A DNA stretch of 64,000 nucleotides from Sphingobacterium sp. N143 (lineage in GTDB: Bacteria > Bacteroidota > Bacteroidia > Sphingobacteriales > Sphingobacteriaceae), in contig NZ_JACAIS010000005.1 in assembly GCF_030325625.1 (NCBI RefSeq), positions 248,001 to 312,000 on the forward strand, given 5' to 3'. The notes below the pieces were generated by a model. That model was not told where the DNA came from and searched no databases. It was given only the letters and a program-made list of their open reading frames with translations. The translations under genes and the position numbers were made by a program. Below are positions 19,181 through 27,613 of this stretch, piece after piece (the first letter of the stretch is position 1; the number at the start of each line of letters is the position of its first letter).

Positions 19181-19933
19181 TTAAAGGTCTTTATTCCTAT
19201 TTTCTAAAAAATCATCCAGCCAAGTATGATAGATGGCTATCCTCCTATCCAATGACCGATAAAAGAAATATCGTTTATTCAGCTCCTGGAGCTCCATAAT
19301 AAATTGTTGAAAAGCAGCTGTATGGCGGTATTCCCAGTCGATAATATTGCCATAGCCATCCTGCACGCGGAGAATGAAGCCCAAAATGGGATTATAGGTA
19401 CCTCTATCCAGGTGCATCGTCGCTAAATAATTCGGAATGGAAACTTGTTCCATCAACGTGTTTATACAACGGGCAGGATGAATATTATTTAAGATACAAG
19501 TTAACAACAGATCTTTACTCAGTTTGAAACAGGTGTTCTCATCTAAATAAAGAGTATCTTTAAGCATCACTTTTTTAGCAAAAAGATCATAAAGCTGTCC
19601 TGTGATCACTCGTCCTTTATTCCTTCGTTCTGCAATGCTGTAATTTCTATTTACGGCTATTTTTACCTGACGTTGCGTTAGTTTAACACCTAGATCCCTT
19701 TCACTTTTGTCCAACATGAGTGAAGGAGTCTTTTCTGTTTTAACCAGATGATTGACAAAGCTAATTCCTCGGGTGGCCAAATTATAACTGGAATTATCCT
19801 TAAGATGTAGATCCATAAAAGAATAATGGTCCAGAAACAACTGTATAAAGGCAGCCACTGGTACTCCAAAGAGCTCGCAGATCAATCTAAAATTTCGGGG
19901 TACCACTAAGGGTACTGGTTGGGTATCTCTCAT
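19181..19933 (-). CDS. Hypothetical protein sharing an N-terminal domain with its downstream neighbour
   Basis: 250 residues from the ATG at 19933; a TTG at 19966 in the same frame would overlap the upstream gene and is less likely. The N-terminal 60 residues resemble the product of 18773-19144. The middle part is basic and hydrophilic (KLTQRQVKIAVNRNYSIAERRNKG, about 85-110), which could contact nucleic acid (inference). The rest has no motif I recognise, though aromatic residues are frequent toward the end. No signal peptide, no membrane segment. The start lies four bases after the stop of the upstream gene, so translation is probably coupled. Fifth of six genes in the SNF2 operon. Confidence 0.75.
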   Translation of the reverse strand: MRDTQPVPLVVPRNFRLICELFGVPVAAFIQLFLDHYSFMDLHLKDNSSYNLATRGISFVNHLVKTEKTPSLMLDKSERDLGVKLTQRQVKIAVNRNYSIAERRNKGRVITGQLYDLFAKKVMLKDTLYLDENTCFKLSKDLLLTCILNNIHPARCINTLMEQVSIPNYLATMHLDRGTYNPILGFILRVQDGYGNIIDWEYRHTAAFQQFIMELQELNKRYFFYRSLDRRIAIYHTWLDDFLENRNKDL

Positions 19934-19937
19934 ATTT

Positions 19938-20588
19938 TTATTTGTGTTGAATATAACGGTAACCAAAACTTTTGGTCTTAGATTTACGTAATGGGGCTGC
20001 TCCTTTCTTCCCTACCATCAACTCCAGCTCTTCCATCAAACTGCTGACACGGATTCGTTCGTCGATCTGTTTTTCTACCCATCGCCAAAGTTGAAGCGCT
20101 GTCCTATACTTCTTAAAGTGATTCATGGCAAGCAATTTATTCAGCAGTTTTTTTACGGCTATCCGCTCAATCCCAATCCGGCCAGGTTCAGGCACTCGTC
20201 CCCCTATCTCCTCCATAAGGTAAAAAAACACAACCGTTTCCACCGTATTGATAACATATTCCATTTGGTAATAACGAATCCCCTGTTCCTCCCAGATGGA
20301 CAGCTCAAATGGATAATTCGTCGAGTGATCGAACGTGCTGATATCTATTTTTCTTTGATTAAATACCCAATTGAGATGAACCATAATTTCCAAATCCCCC
20401 ACAGGAATCTGGAGCTCTTCCATCGCTTTGATATAGTTTCCCTCCTGCCCCATTAGGAATGCGAGCTCTTCCCTGGTAAAACCACAGCTAATCCGGTTTA
20501 AGATCAAGAGATAAATTATACCCGCGTACCGTATGGAGCATTCCGTACGATATCGCTCCATTGCAGGTTGGCTGATCAAATGATGCAT
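19938..20588 (-). CDS. Hypothetical protein with helix-turn-helix-like segment, paralogue of the upstream gene product
   Basis: 216 residues. Residues about 36-75 (GFTREELAFLMGQEGNYIKAMEEL) match the same offset in the product of the upstream gene (GWRPDELSFLMGRPDHVYLDFEKI). Sequence similarity continues weakly to about residue 95. The EELAFLMG pattern is like the first helices of XRE-type helix-turn-helix domains, so DNA binding is possible but unproven. The C-terminus is strongly basic (GKKGAAPLRKSKTKSFGYRY). No signal peptide. Its start overlaps the upstream gene by 13 bases. Fourth gene of the SNF2 operon. Confidence 0.77.
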   Translation of the reverse strand: MHHLISQPAMERYRTECSIRYAGIIYLLILNRISCGFTREELAFLMGQEGNYIKAMEELQIPVGDLEIMVHLNWVFNQRKIDISTFDHSTNYPFELSIWEEQGIRYYQMEYVINTVETVVFFYLMEEIGGRVPEPGRIGIERIAVKKLLNKLLAMNHFKKYRTALQLWRWVEKQIDERIRVSSLMEELELMVGKKGAAPLRKSKTKSFGYRYIQHK

Positions 20589-21283
20589 CGCTCCTCCTCG
20601 CTATCGACCAGATAAAACGAATAGCCCCTATCCACGTTCCTGACCACCAATTTATTTTGTTGGATCAGGCTATAGAGCACATTTTTCAGGTGCCTTGGAA
20701 AGATCTGCAGGTGTACCTGTCCGGTATATTCCACTTTCCGGAACAGTTGCCAGGGCGCGGCACCCTGCGCAAAGAACCCACTGTCCAATAAATGGTCGAT
20801 ACGCTGCCGTACGTGCAGCATCGCATCCGATTCAAGCTGAAGGTCCTTTTCGGCTTTCCACTCCTCAAATTGAAGCAGCGGTGGTTTAGTGGTCGTTTTC
20901 TTTGTCAAATCTTTCTTTGTCGAAAATTTCCAGGGTATCACAATTTTGTAGGACCATTTCACCTCATCTTCCTCGATCATGAGGCGAACCAGCCGTTTCT
21001 CACTTCCGTCAAAAGAATCATCCCGGTGAAATTCCATCTCTATTGGCTGGGCACATGCGTAGATCCTATCCAGGAGCAGCGCTTCGTGGAGCAAAAATTG
21101 TGGAACCTGAAATATCTTTTCAAAATCCAGATACACATGATCCGGTCTTCCCATTAAAAAAGAAAGCTCATCGGGGCGCCATCCCTGCTTTAGCCGACGT
21201 GTAAAATAAGTGTACCACATCACAAAATCATGGGCATCCATCATTCCCGAATAAGAAGTTTTAATTGTAGGTTCAGTTTTCAT
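20576..21283 (-). CDS. Hypothetical protein with helix-turn-helix-like segment
   Basis: 235 residues, no signal peptide. The N-terminal segment with DELSFLMGRPDHV (about 38-50) is shared with the downstream gene product and recalls XRE-type helix-turn-helix domains. The middle is rich in Lys and Thr (KKDLTKKTTTKPP). The last 60 residues (LKNVLYSLIQQNKLVVRNVDRGYSFYLV) look like a winged-helix end: a helix followed by a two-strand wing. Together this suggests a small nucleic-acid-binding protein, by inference only. It starts 19 bases after the helicase stop and overlaps the next gene by 13 bases. Third gene of the operon. Confidence 0.77.
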   Translation of the reverse strand: MKTEPTIKTSYSGMMDAHDFVMWYTYFTRRLKQGWRPDELSFLMGRPDHVYLDFEKIFQVPQFLLHEALLLDRIYACAQPIEMEFHRDDSFDGSEKRLVRLMIEEDEVKWSYKIVIPWKFSTKKDLTKKTTTKPPLLQFEEWKAEKDLQLESDAMLHVRQRIDHLLDSGFFAQGAAPWQLFRKVEYTGQVHLQIFPRHLKNVLYSLIQQNKLVVRNVDRGYSFYLVDSEEERCII

Positions 21284-21302
21284 AAGTTAAGTTTATCACT
21301 GG

Positions 21303-24300
21303 TTATTCAAATAATTTGAGCAGTTCTTCTTTACTGATGGATTTCATCAGATTAGCTTCATCCAGGATCAGCCCTTCGGCCATTCTTTTTTTATGGTCCT
21401 GAAGGGCCAAGATGCGTTCTTCAACAGAATCCCGGCATACCATCTTATAGGCCATCACATGCTTATCCTGACCGATACGGTAGCAACGGTCGATTGCCTG
21501 TGCTTCAGCAGCGGGATTCCACCAAGGGTCGAGGATATATACATAATCGGCAGCCGTCAGGTTTAAACCTGTTCCGCCGGCTTTTAAGCTGATCAGAAAA
21601 ACACGGCAGGCATCGTCTTGCTGGAATGTGTCGACTGCCAGCTGCCGTTGTTCCCGGGAAAGCTTGCCATCCAGGCGCACTGCAGCAATCCCTCTTTGGC
21701 GGATACGGTCCTCCACAAGTTTCAGCATGGAAGTGAAAAAGGAAAAAAGCAATACCTTATGCCCGGGGATCACCTCCCTCAGGATTTGATCGATATAGTC
21801 CAATTTTATGGAATCAGCCTGGTAATCTGATCCCTTAACCAATTGCGGTGAATTACAGATATTACGGAGCTTCATCAGTGCTTCAAGCGCGATGAACTTG
21901 GATTTAGCGGAATCATCACTATTCAGGTTTTCCTCAATATCCGCCTTAAAACGTTTCCTGTAAGTATCGTATATTTTCCGTTGCTCGGGCAGCATATCCA
22001 GATAAAGGATAGTTTCCGTCTTTTCAGGCAGGTCTAAAGCGACCTGCTTTTTGGTCCGCCGCAATAAAAATGGGGCGATCATTTTTTGCAACTGCTCGAT
22101 CTTATCTCTTGGAACTTCATCTTCCTTTTTATTGCCGAACATGCTATTAAAATTGCGGTAGTTGCCAAAAAATCCAGGGTTGACCATACTCATCTGTGCA
22201 TAGAGATCCGCAATTTCATTTTCAACAGGCGTTCCCGTCATGGCGATGCGATAGCAGGTATTTAGCGCATAAAGTGTCTTAAAACGTTTTGAATTCCGGT
22301 TTTTCACAGCCTGCGATTCATCCAGGATCATATAACTGAATAGTTGCTCCTGTAATAGATCAGCATCGCTCATCGCCGTTCCATAGGTCGTAACCACAAT
22401 AGTTCCTTTCGACATTTCCATGTCCTCCCTTCTGTTCCGACCATGATAAATACATAATTTCCGGTCGGGCGCAAATTTTTTAAATTCCGACTCCCAATTG
22501 AAAAGCAGAGAGTTGGGGACGACAATAATAGATGGGTCTGCCTGAGGATTATTTTGATAAAAATATTCCAGGAGTGTAATCGCCTGCAGGGTCTTTCCCA
22601 GTCCCATATCGTCGGCCAGGATACCCCCCCACTGGAATTCATTGAGAAATGCCATCCAGCTATACCCGGTCTGCTGATAGGGTCTCAACAGGGCATTGAC
22701 CGATTCCGGAGTTTCCAACAGTGGAATTTCGTTGATCCGTTCCAGCTTTTCCCGACGTTGGCGAATGCTCCCCTGTATAATTTTTGGATCTATTGTCTCC
22801 AGTTGCGTTTGAAAAGAAAGCAGCTGGGCAGAAGTCAGTTGAATGCAGGCCCCATTTACAGTGCCGTAGGTAAATAAAGGTTCAAACAGCGCCCTATCCG
22901 ATGCCTTGATATAGCCATACGATTGATCCCCCAAATTTATGCTGCCGCAATTGTATCTCATGTTTTCTTCAAAATCTCCTGGCAGAAACTTGAACGTGTC
23001 AAACCTGAAAACAATGTGAATAGAAAATAGATTATTTTCCTGACGGACATCCAATACCTCCCACTTCAGCTGATGCGGGTAATAACTCTTCCCTTTAGGA
23101 ATTTTATTCAGGAAGGTCTTGTAGCCTTTGACCGTGCATTTTTTTGTAAATTCATACAGCCAGTTTCGGTCACAATATGCCGTGTCCAAGCGCTTGACGG
23201 CTTTATTCTTTCCCATTTCAAAATGAGACGATTGCGCTTCGACAAAAGCATTAAATTCATTTTCTGCGGCGAGGTCCCGCTCGATGTAATAACAACAGCC
23301 AGCGTCTGATTTTAGGATCAGGTTTCCACCGCTAGCGATTTCACATTCCTCCGTCTCATTCAATATATACTTCAGTCCAAAATTTAAATAAGTTTCCCCC
23401 TCGTTCTCCACGACAACTTTAAATTGAGCAGGCATATGGACTGTTTTCTCAACAAACACAGACGCTTTCTTTGAGGAGTCTATGCTGATATGCAATAACC
23501 TTGACAAAGGCACGAGCAAATCGTCAAAGAAACTTGAATAGTCTTTTTGTAGAACCGTTATTTTATTGGAAAAACCAGAAAAGGAGCGTAGCAGAAACTC
23601 TTTTTCCGGGTGATCAACAAATAAGCAGGTATTGTCATCAAGGTTGATAAAGAAAAAATGTGAACTGCATTCTGAAACACAGCAGCTCAGTTCCTCACCT
23701 TTATAACTTACGATCAGTGACAGCAGCAGGTGATCGCTTTGTTCCTGTAGATGGAGTCTTAAACGAAGGTCTTCTCCAGCCAACAGCACATTACGCTGCC
23801 TAGCATTAAAATTCGAGGGACATTTAATGTGTTCAAGATTGATTCTTGTATAATTTCTGTTCACAAATGTGACCGGAAATACCTGACCTGATTTTTCCAG
23901 CAGATCACGCCAGGCACTGATCAGTTGCTCTTTTCTGATCGACTTTGCTTGATCATTCAATACGTCCCCCCCATCCCCTGCTTCCTCATCCGGCACATGG
24001 TGCCCATCCGAAGGGTCTGCCTCATTTTCCAGGATATTAGAATACCGTAAGATCTTACGGCATAAGTCCACTTTTAAAACATCGGATTCCGCAATATTGG
24101 GCATTGCATCCACAGCTTCTTCTCTCAAGTAGTTTAATTTTCTATCGATTATAAACGGAATTAAAAAAGGTAAACCATCTACCTGTCGCTCAGTTGGAAC
24201 AACATACATAAACTTGGGTGGAGCAGCCCGGTGAGGTGCCGTCCAAAGACGCTCGGATTCATTCTTCTTTAATGCAGCTTCAAGCGGCTGATGATCAAAA

Positions 24301-24830
24301 TAGGTATACACCTGACCAAATTGCTCATGATTTTTTAGATAAACCTTTCGGCCATGGCCATAGGAATGATAAACCCCAAACTGAAAAAACCTGTGCTGGC
24401 TTTCGGGCAGATCGTCGACTTGTTTCACAAACAGATTTTCAAGAAACATATCGGAATGCTCAAATCTGCCATAAAGTCCAATAATGGCAAAGTCGCAGAG
24501 TTTTGTATGCCGCTTCTTACAGTCACAGCTCACTTTAAGCCCTGCATCCAGCATTTCAACAACAAGACCTACATCCCGGCTCTTGTTTCCCTCTGCGAGA
24601 AAAATGGACCATTCAAACCTCCTTACTGCCGAAACCCGTACAGGTCGATGATAATACCTGTAATCTTTTATTGGAACAGATCCCGCATATAAGCGCTCAA
24701 AATAATTGCTGGAGAACCTCATGCTTCCCGCTTCTTCCCAAGGAATAATAAAGCTATTTTTTTCTGCTAAGGGTACAATTTGAGCTGTATCCAGCCCGGT
24801 ACTGTTCTCCTGTTGGTTATTGCTGGCCAT
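21303..24830 (-). CDS. SNF2/SWI2-family DEAD/DEAH-box helicase-like ATPase
   Basis: 1175 residues from the ATG at 24830. The site GGAGGT (24835-24840), an unusually strong Shine-Dalgarno site for this phylum, favours this second ATG over the one at 24833 and over a TTG at 24860. The N-terminal 700 residues are mostly unrecognised, with a SWIM-like C-x-C-x7-C cluster at 102-112 that lacks the final His. The SNF2 motor covers about 725-1170: motif I DDMGLGKT (K746), motif II DESQ (D837), motif III MTGTPVEN, then LLRRTKKQV, and in the second lobe LKAGGTGLNL and DPWWNPAAEAQAIDRCYRIGQ. Such ATPases translocate on double-stranded DNA and remodel protein-DNA complexes; in bacteria they occur in defence systems and as RNA-polymerase remodelers. 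Second gene of the operon, overlapping the first by 14 bases. Confidence 0.92.
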   Translation of the reverse strand: MASNNQQENSTGLDTAQIVPLAEKNSFIIPWEEAGSMRFSSNYFERLYAGSVPIKDYRYYHRPVRVSAVRRFEWSIFLAEGNKSRDVGLVVEMLDAGLKVSCDCKKRHTKLCDFAIIGLYGRFEHSDMFLENLFVKQVDDLPESQHRFFQFGVYHSYGHGRKVYLKNHEQFGQVYTYFDHQPLEAALKKNESERLWTAPHRAAPPKFMYVVPTERQVDGLPFLIPFIIDRKLNYLREEAVDAMPNIAESDVLKVDLCRKILRYSNILENEADPSDGHHVPDEEAGDGGDVLNDQAKSIRKEQLISAWRDLLEKSGQVFPVTFVNRNYTRINLEHIKCPSNFNARQRNVLLAGEDLRLRLHLQEQSDHLLLSLIVSYKGEELSCCVSECSSHFFFINLDDNTCLFVDHPEKEFLLRSFSGFSNKITVLQKDYSSFFDDLLVPLSRLLHISIDSSKKASVFVEKTVHMPAQFKVVVENEGETYLNFGLKYILNETEECEIASGGNLILKSDAGCCYYIERDLAAENEFNAFVEAQSSHFEMGKNKAVKRLDTAYCDRNWLYEFTKKCTVKGYKTFLNKIPKGKSYYPHQLKWEVLDVRQENNLFSIHIVFRFDTFKFLPGDFEENMRYNCGSINLGDQSYGYIKASDRALFEPLFTYGTVNGACIQLTSAQLLSFQTQLETIDPKIIQGSIRQRREKLERINEIPLLETPESVNALLRPYQQTGYSWMAFLNEFQWGGILADDMGLGKTLQAITLLEYFYQNNPQADPSIIVVPNSLLFNWESEFKKFAPDRKLCIYHGRNRREDMEMSKGTIVVTTYGTAMSDADLLQEQLFSYMILDESQAVKNRNSKRFKTLYALNTCYRIAMTGTPVENEIADLYAQMSMVNPGFFGNYRNFNSMFGNKKEDEVPRDKIEQLQKMIAPFLLRRTKKQVALDLPEKTETILYLDMLPEQRKIYDTYRKRFKADIEENLNSDDSAKSKFIALEALMKLRNICNSPQLVKGSDYQADSIKLDYIDQILREVIPGHKVLLFSFFTSMLKLVEDRIRQRGIAAVRLDGKLSREQRQLAVDTFQQDDACRVFLISLKAGGTGLNLTAADYVYILDPWWNPAAEAQAIDRCYRIGQDKHVMAYKMVCRDSVEERILALQDHKKRMAEGLILDEANLMKSISKEELLKLFE

Positions 24831-26580
24831 CATCACCTCCTTTTGACCGGTTTGCGCCAATACCCGATTTCGCTTCCATATAGCTTAGGCTCTGGCCACC
24901 TAAATCCATCAAGAAATCGGCGATATCTTTCGCCCTGGACTTAAAATAGTCCATATCCAATTGGGCCAGCTCCTGCGGAAGCGCATGGATACGTCCTTTC
25001 ATTGGCTTCAATACCTCCGCATTCAGGATATTCTCCACCGCATCCTTGGAGCTAAAAAACGCTTTCACCCTTTTATCACAGACACAGGTCCATTCAATCA
25101 GCTCTTCCGTGCTTATATGCGGTGGGGCATAGCCGATACGGATATAGAGATAAGTATGCAGTCCGACGACGATCAGCTGGTTTAGTAACATGACGGCCAG
25201 TTGCCGGCTGGAAAAGTTATCGTTTGTCAGGATGTCCAACAGCCCCCGCATCAATGCGGAATTACGTTTCCAGCAATGTTCGATTTTAGATAGGGTATCC
25301 GCCCAATTAATGGGAGCAATGGCATAACATGGCTTATAGCTCGGATCCCGAAAGAGAATAGCAGATTCATTCCAGATCGTATGGGAGAAACGACTCCCCT
25401 TCTGTAATTTTGCGGCTATAAAGTCGGTATTGAGAAATGATATGACCGCCGTAACTTTACCGTAGGATACTTTCCGAAAGTAAGATGAACCTATTCTCTT
25501 TTTGAGCACGACAAGGTAGATATCGGCAGTCCCACAAGCGGTAGACGGATAGTCAAACAAGGCTCTACCATAGGCATTGCTCACATAATAATTGAGCAAC
25601 ATGATCTGTTCGGGCGTATGCTCCCTGCGGATCTGATCAAGCAGATGATGGATCGCTGACTGATCATGTTCAGGCCAGGGAAACGCATGCAAGACCGATC
25701 CATTGGCCTTGACCGATGATGTTCCTATATCCGATTTCTTTTCTTCGGCAGCAGCCTTTGACTTCGCCAGTTGCTGCGCTTCCATTTCAGCAAGCAATCT
25801 TTCATATTCAATATGGAGGCCGCCCATAAAACTGAAGTACAGCTGCTCCACGGCATCCAGTATAAACTTACTGTGATCATACAGCCATGAGGCATCCACA
25901 GCAGATATTTCAAGATCCTTATTTTGTTTCACCGCATTAAAAGCAGCGTCATATAAGCTAAAGCGTGCCCTTTCCTCTTCAGTATTACCGATAAATGATG
26001 CTTTTAAGGTGGAGAAGTGCTCATCCAGGCTTTTTATCCTACTATTTAAATGGTGTACATTATTTGCTTTTCCGTCGATCAATGTCTGTAAAAACCGGAG
26101 GTGATTTTCGATGCCCTGGTGCAGCATGAACACTGCCCTGAGATAACTCCCCTGCCCGGCAAATGTCTCAGCCCCCTGCAGAAAACCCATGGAAACAGGC
26201 GAAACCTGTTTATACAGCTCCGCAGCGATCTCCATCACACTTTTCAGCTCTTTGTGACCAAGCGATATGGCATTTTTCTTACCCGAACAATATAGGTTAA
26301 ACCTGGCTGATGAAACATATGAATAGTACATACTACCTATCTTTATCTTATTGAGCAGCTCACCGATCAGGATGATCTCAAAGGACACGTTTTCCTGACC
26401 TATCAGACAGAGCTCGACAATAGGTTTGAGTACTTTATGTGAAAGTCCGTTCACAGGCTTAAGGACCAGAAGCAAATGATGATACTCCTGATTTAAAAAC
26501 CGATAATTGAGGAGATAAACGCGATCAAGATCCATCCGTTGGGACAAACGGTCGATGATCAATTGGCTATTAATTTCCAT
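24817..26580 (-). CDS. Tandem-duplicated, degenerate MNT-HEPN protein
   Basis: 587 residues, no signal peptide. I read two copies of a nucleotidyltransferase-like (MNT) plus HEPN module. Copy 1: residues about 15-105 end with LLNKIKIGSMYYSYV and LYCSGK, then the HEPN helix SYLRAVFMLHQGIENHL (145-161) and a VHHL helix. Copy 2: ADIYLVVL near 355, an IAAKLQKGSRFSHTI...AILFRD segment, then RQLAVMLLNQLIVVGLHTYLY (about 465-485). The order and spacing match known Bacteroidota MNT-HEPN proteins. Key catalytic residues are missing: no GSxxxG/SDxD nucleotidyltransferase motif, and the Arg of the HEPN R-x4-6-H RNase motif is replaced (FNAVKQNKD). It is probably a binding or regulatory protein. First gene of the operon. 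Confidence 0.72.
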   Translation of the reverse strand: MEINSQLIIDRLSQRMDLDRVYLLNYRFLNQEYHHLLLVLKPVNGLSHKVLKPIVELCLIGQENVSFEIILIGELLNKIKIGSMYYSYVSSARFNLYCSGKKNAISLGHKELKSVMEIAAELYKQVSPVSMGFLQGAETFAGQGSYLRAVFMLHQGIENHLRFLQTLIDGKANNVHHLNSRIKSLDEHFSTLKASFIGNTEEERARFSLYDAAFNAVKQNKDLEISAVDASWLYDHSKFILDAVEQLYFSFMGGLHIEYERLLAEMEAQQLAKSKAAAEEKKSDIGTSSVKANGSVLHAFPWPEHDQSAIHHLLDQIRREHTPEQIMLLNYYVSNAYGRALFDYPSTACGTADIYLVVLKKRIGSSYFRKVSYGKVTAVISFLNTDFIAAKLQKGSRFSHTIWNESAILFRDPSYKPCYAIAPINWADTLSKIEHCWKRNSALMRGLLDILTNDNFSSRQLAVMLLNQLIVVGLHTYLYIRIGYAPPHISTEELIEWTCVCDKRVKAFFSSKDAVENILNAEVLKPMKGRIHALPQELAQLDMDYFKSRAKDIADFLMDLGGQSLSYMEAKSGIGANRSKGGDDGQQ

Positions 26581-26670
26581 ACATAATCTGATTTAAGGTT
26601 TAAAAATTGAACAATAGCATCCCTAAACTGGCCATGCAGATTTTGGGCTGGTATTGCAGATAATCAATAC

Positions 26671-26748
26671 TTAATTTGTAAAAAAGCTATAGATATCAAC
26701 CAAGATGACTAAAGAGATCATCAATAATATATGCGTAAACATTCGCAT
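26671..26748 (-). CDS. Possible small membrane peptide in the operon leader
   Basis: An ATG at 26748 opens 25 codons. The peptide is MRMFTHILLMISLVILVDIY followed by SFFTN: a single hydrophobic segment with a basic start. It lies between the leftward promoter at 26916-26946 and the first large gene, on the same strand. Its form recalls type I toxins or leader peptides, but there is no recognisable ribosome binding site and short hydrophobic frames arise by chance in AT-rich DNA. A TTG at 26868 would extend it to 65 residues. Confidence 0.2.
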   Translation of the reverse strand: MRMFTHILLMISLVILVDIYSFFTN

Positions 26749-26915
26749 CTTGGTGTAAGTAAGAAAGGGCCAACAATCCAATTGATATGATGTATCGGAA
26801 TTTTCGTTAATCGGCGAAAAGATAATTATCTGCTGTTGGCGGATAGACAGATAAATACCTAGTGACAATATAATTCACAAACACTAAAACGATACAAAAA
26901 TATAGTTTATATATA

Positions 26916-26946
26916 CAAATATAAAGATATCTATATTAAAAACCAA
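26916..26946 (-). promoter_or_regulatory. Bacteroidota-type promoter for the SNF2 operon
   Basis: Read leftward, TTG (26944-26946) is followed by a 20-base spacer and TATATTTG (26916-26923). This is an exact match to TTG-N19-21-TAnnTTTG. Transcription should begin near 26910, about 330 bases before the first large gene of the operon and 160 bases before the possible small peptide. Confidence 0.6.
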
Positions 26947-27084
26947 ATACTCTTGAAAAATTACTCACTTTTAGGCTACAAAGATCCTGATACGCGTCTT
27001 AACGCTAGGATTAAGAAGACAAAGATTAAGGGAAGCACCATAACAACCATTTAAGCATGAATTGACCTAAATATTTCGCAGCAT

Positions 27085-27115
27085 TTGTTTAAGAACATAA
27101 ATAATTGTAAATTTA
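27085..27115 (+). promoter_or_regulatory. Promoter of the Xre/RES toxin-antitoxin pair
   Basis: TTG (27085-27087), a 20-base spacer and TAAATTTA (27108-27115; one mismatch to TAnnTTTG) precede the antitoxin start by 27 bases. Such antitoxins usually repress their own promoter. Confidence 0.5.
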
Positions 27116-27142
27116 CTATCAATAAGACGTACAAATACAATT

Positions 27143-27613
27143 ATGATCACCAAAACAATTGAACCAGAGCTAATTGAAAAACATTCAGCAAAAGGGAAAA
27201 TAGCCAAATTTTCTCCTGCATGGGTGGTGCGTCATGTGAAAGATGCTCCAGCGATAAAACTTGAATTAATCGAAAGAATCAGGACAGGGGTAAAAAAGGA
27301 GGATTGGAAACAATTAATTGAAAATCTTGGTGTCACCGAAAAAGAATTTGAGAACATCCTGCCCACTTCGATCAGCAGCATGCAAAAGAAAAAAGTATAC
27401 AGCCAGGAGACCTCAGAGAGAATCTATGAAATTTCTAGGTTATTTGGTTTAGGTTTTGATGTGTTTGATTCCCAGGAGCGCTTTAAAAATTGGCTCATCA
27501 CCCCTTCCAGGGCACTGGGAAACAAAAAACCTTTTGAGCTGCTGGACAGCAGCCTGGGTTTTGAGATGGTAGAAAGTGAAATTATCAGAATTCAATACAA
27601 TGTATACAGCTGA
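27143..27613 (+). CDS. Xre/MbcA/ParS-family antitoxin
   Basis: 156 residues. The N-terminal part includes WVVRHVKDAPAIKLELIERIRTGV, and a helix-turn-helix-like core follows (LIENLGVTEKEFENILPTS, about 55-75). The C-terminal toxin-binding domain contains RIYEISRLFGLGFDVF and the strongly conserved GNKKPFELLDSSLGFEMVE, where the family has its characteristic P-x2-LL-D/T. It neutralises the RES-domain toxin of the next gene and probably represses the pair's promoter. The antitoxin's TGA stop and the toxin's ATG share one base (TGATG), so the two are translationally coupled. The antitoxin comes first, as is usual for this type. The pair lies next to, and divergent from, the SNF2 operon. Confidence 0.93.
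   Translation: MITKTIEPELIEKHSAKGKIAKFSPAWVVRHVKDAPAIKLELIERIRTGVKKEDWKQLIENLGVTEKEFENILPTSISSMQKKKVYSQETSERIYEISRLFGLGFDVFDSQERFKNWLITPSRALGNKKPFELLDSSLGFEMVESEIIRIQYNVYS

Larger units (their letters stand above)
26581..27142. other. 562-base AT-rich divergent intergenic region
   Basis: This gap separates the leftward SNF2 operon from the rightward Xre/RES pair. It contains one good leftward promoter (26916-26946), one fair rightward promoter (27085-27115), and a possible small membrane peptide (26671-26748). The predicted leftward transcript would have an unusually long 5' leader of about 330 bases before the first large gene. I see no inverted repeats or direct repeats that would mark an integration event. 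Confidence 0.6.

Noticed and set aside
24817-26580. Active HEPN RNase or nucleotidyltransferase
   Set aside because: The catalytic GSxxxG/SDxD motif is not present, and the Arg of the HEPN motif is replaced in the first copy, so I describe it as degenerate.
26671-26868. 65-residue frame from a TTG on the minus strand
   Set aside because: It needs a TTG start and has no ribosome site; the first 40 residues show no coding character. Only the shorter ATG-started hydrophobic part (26671-26748) is kept, at low confidence.
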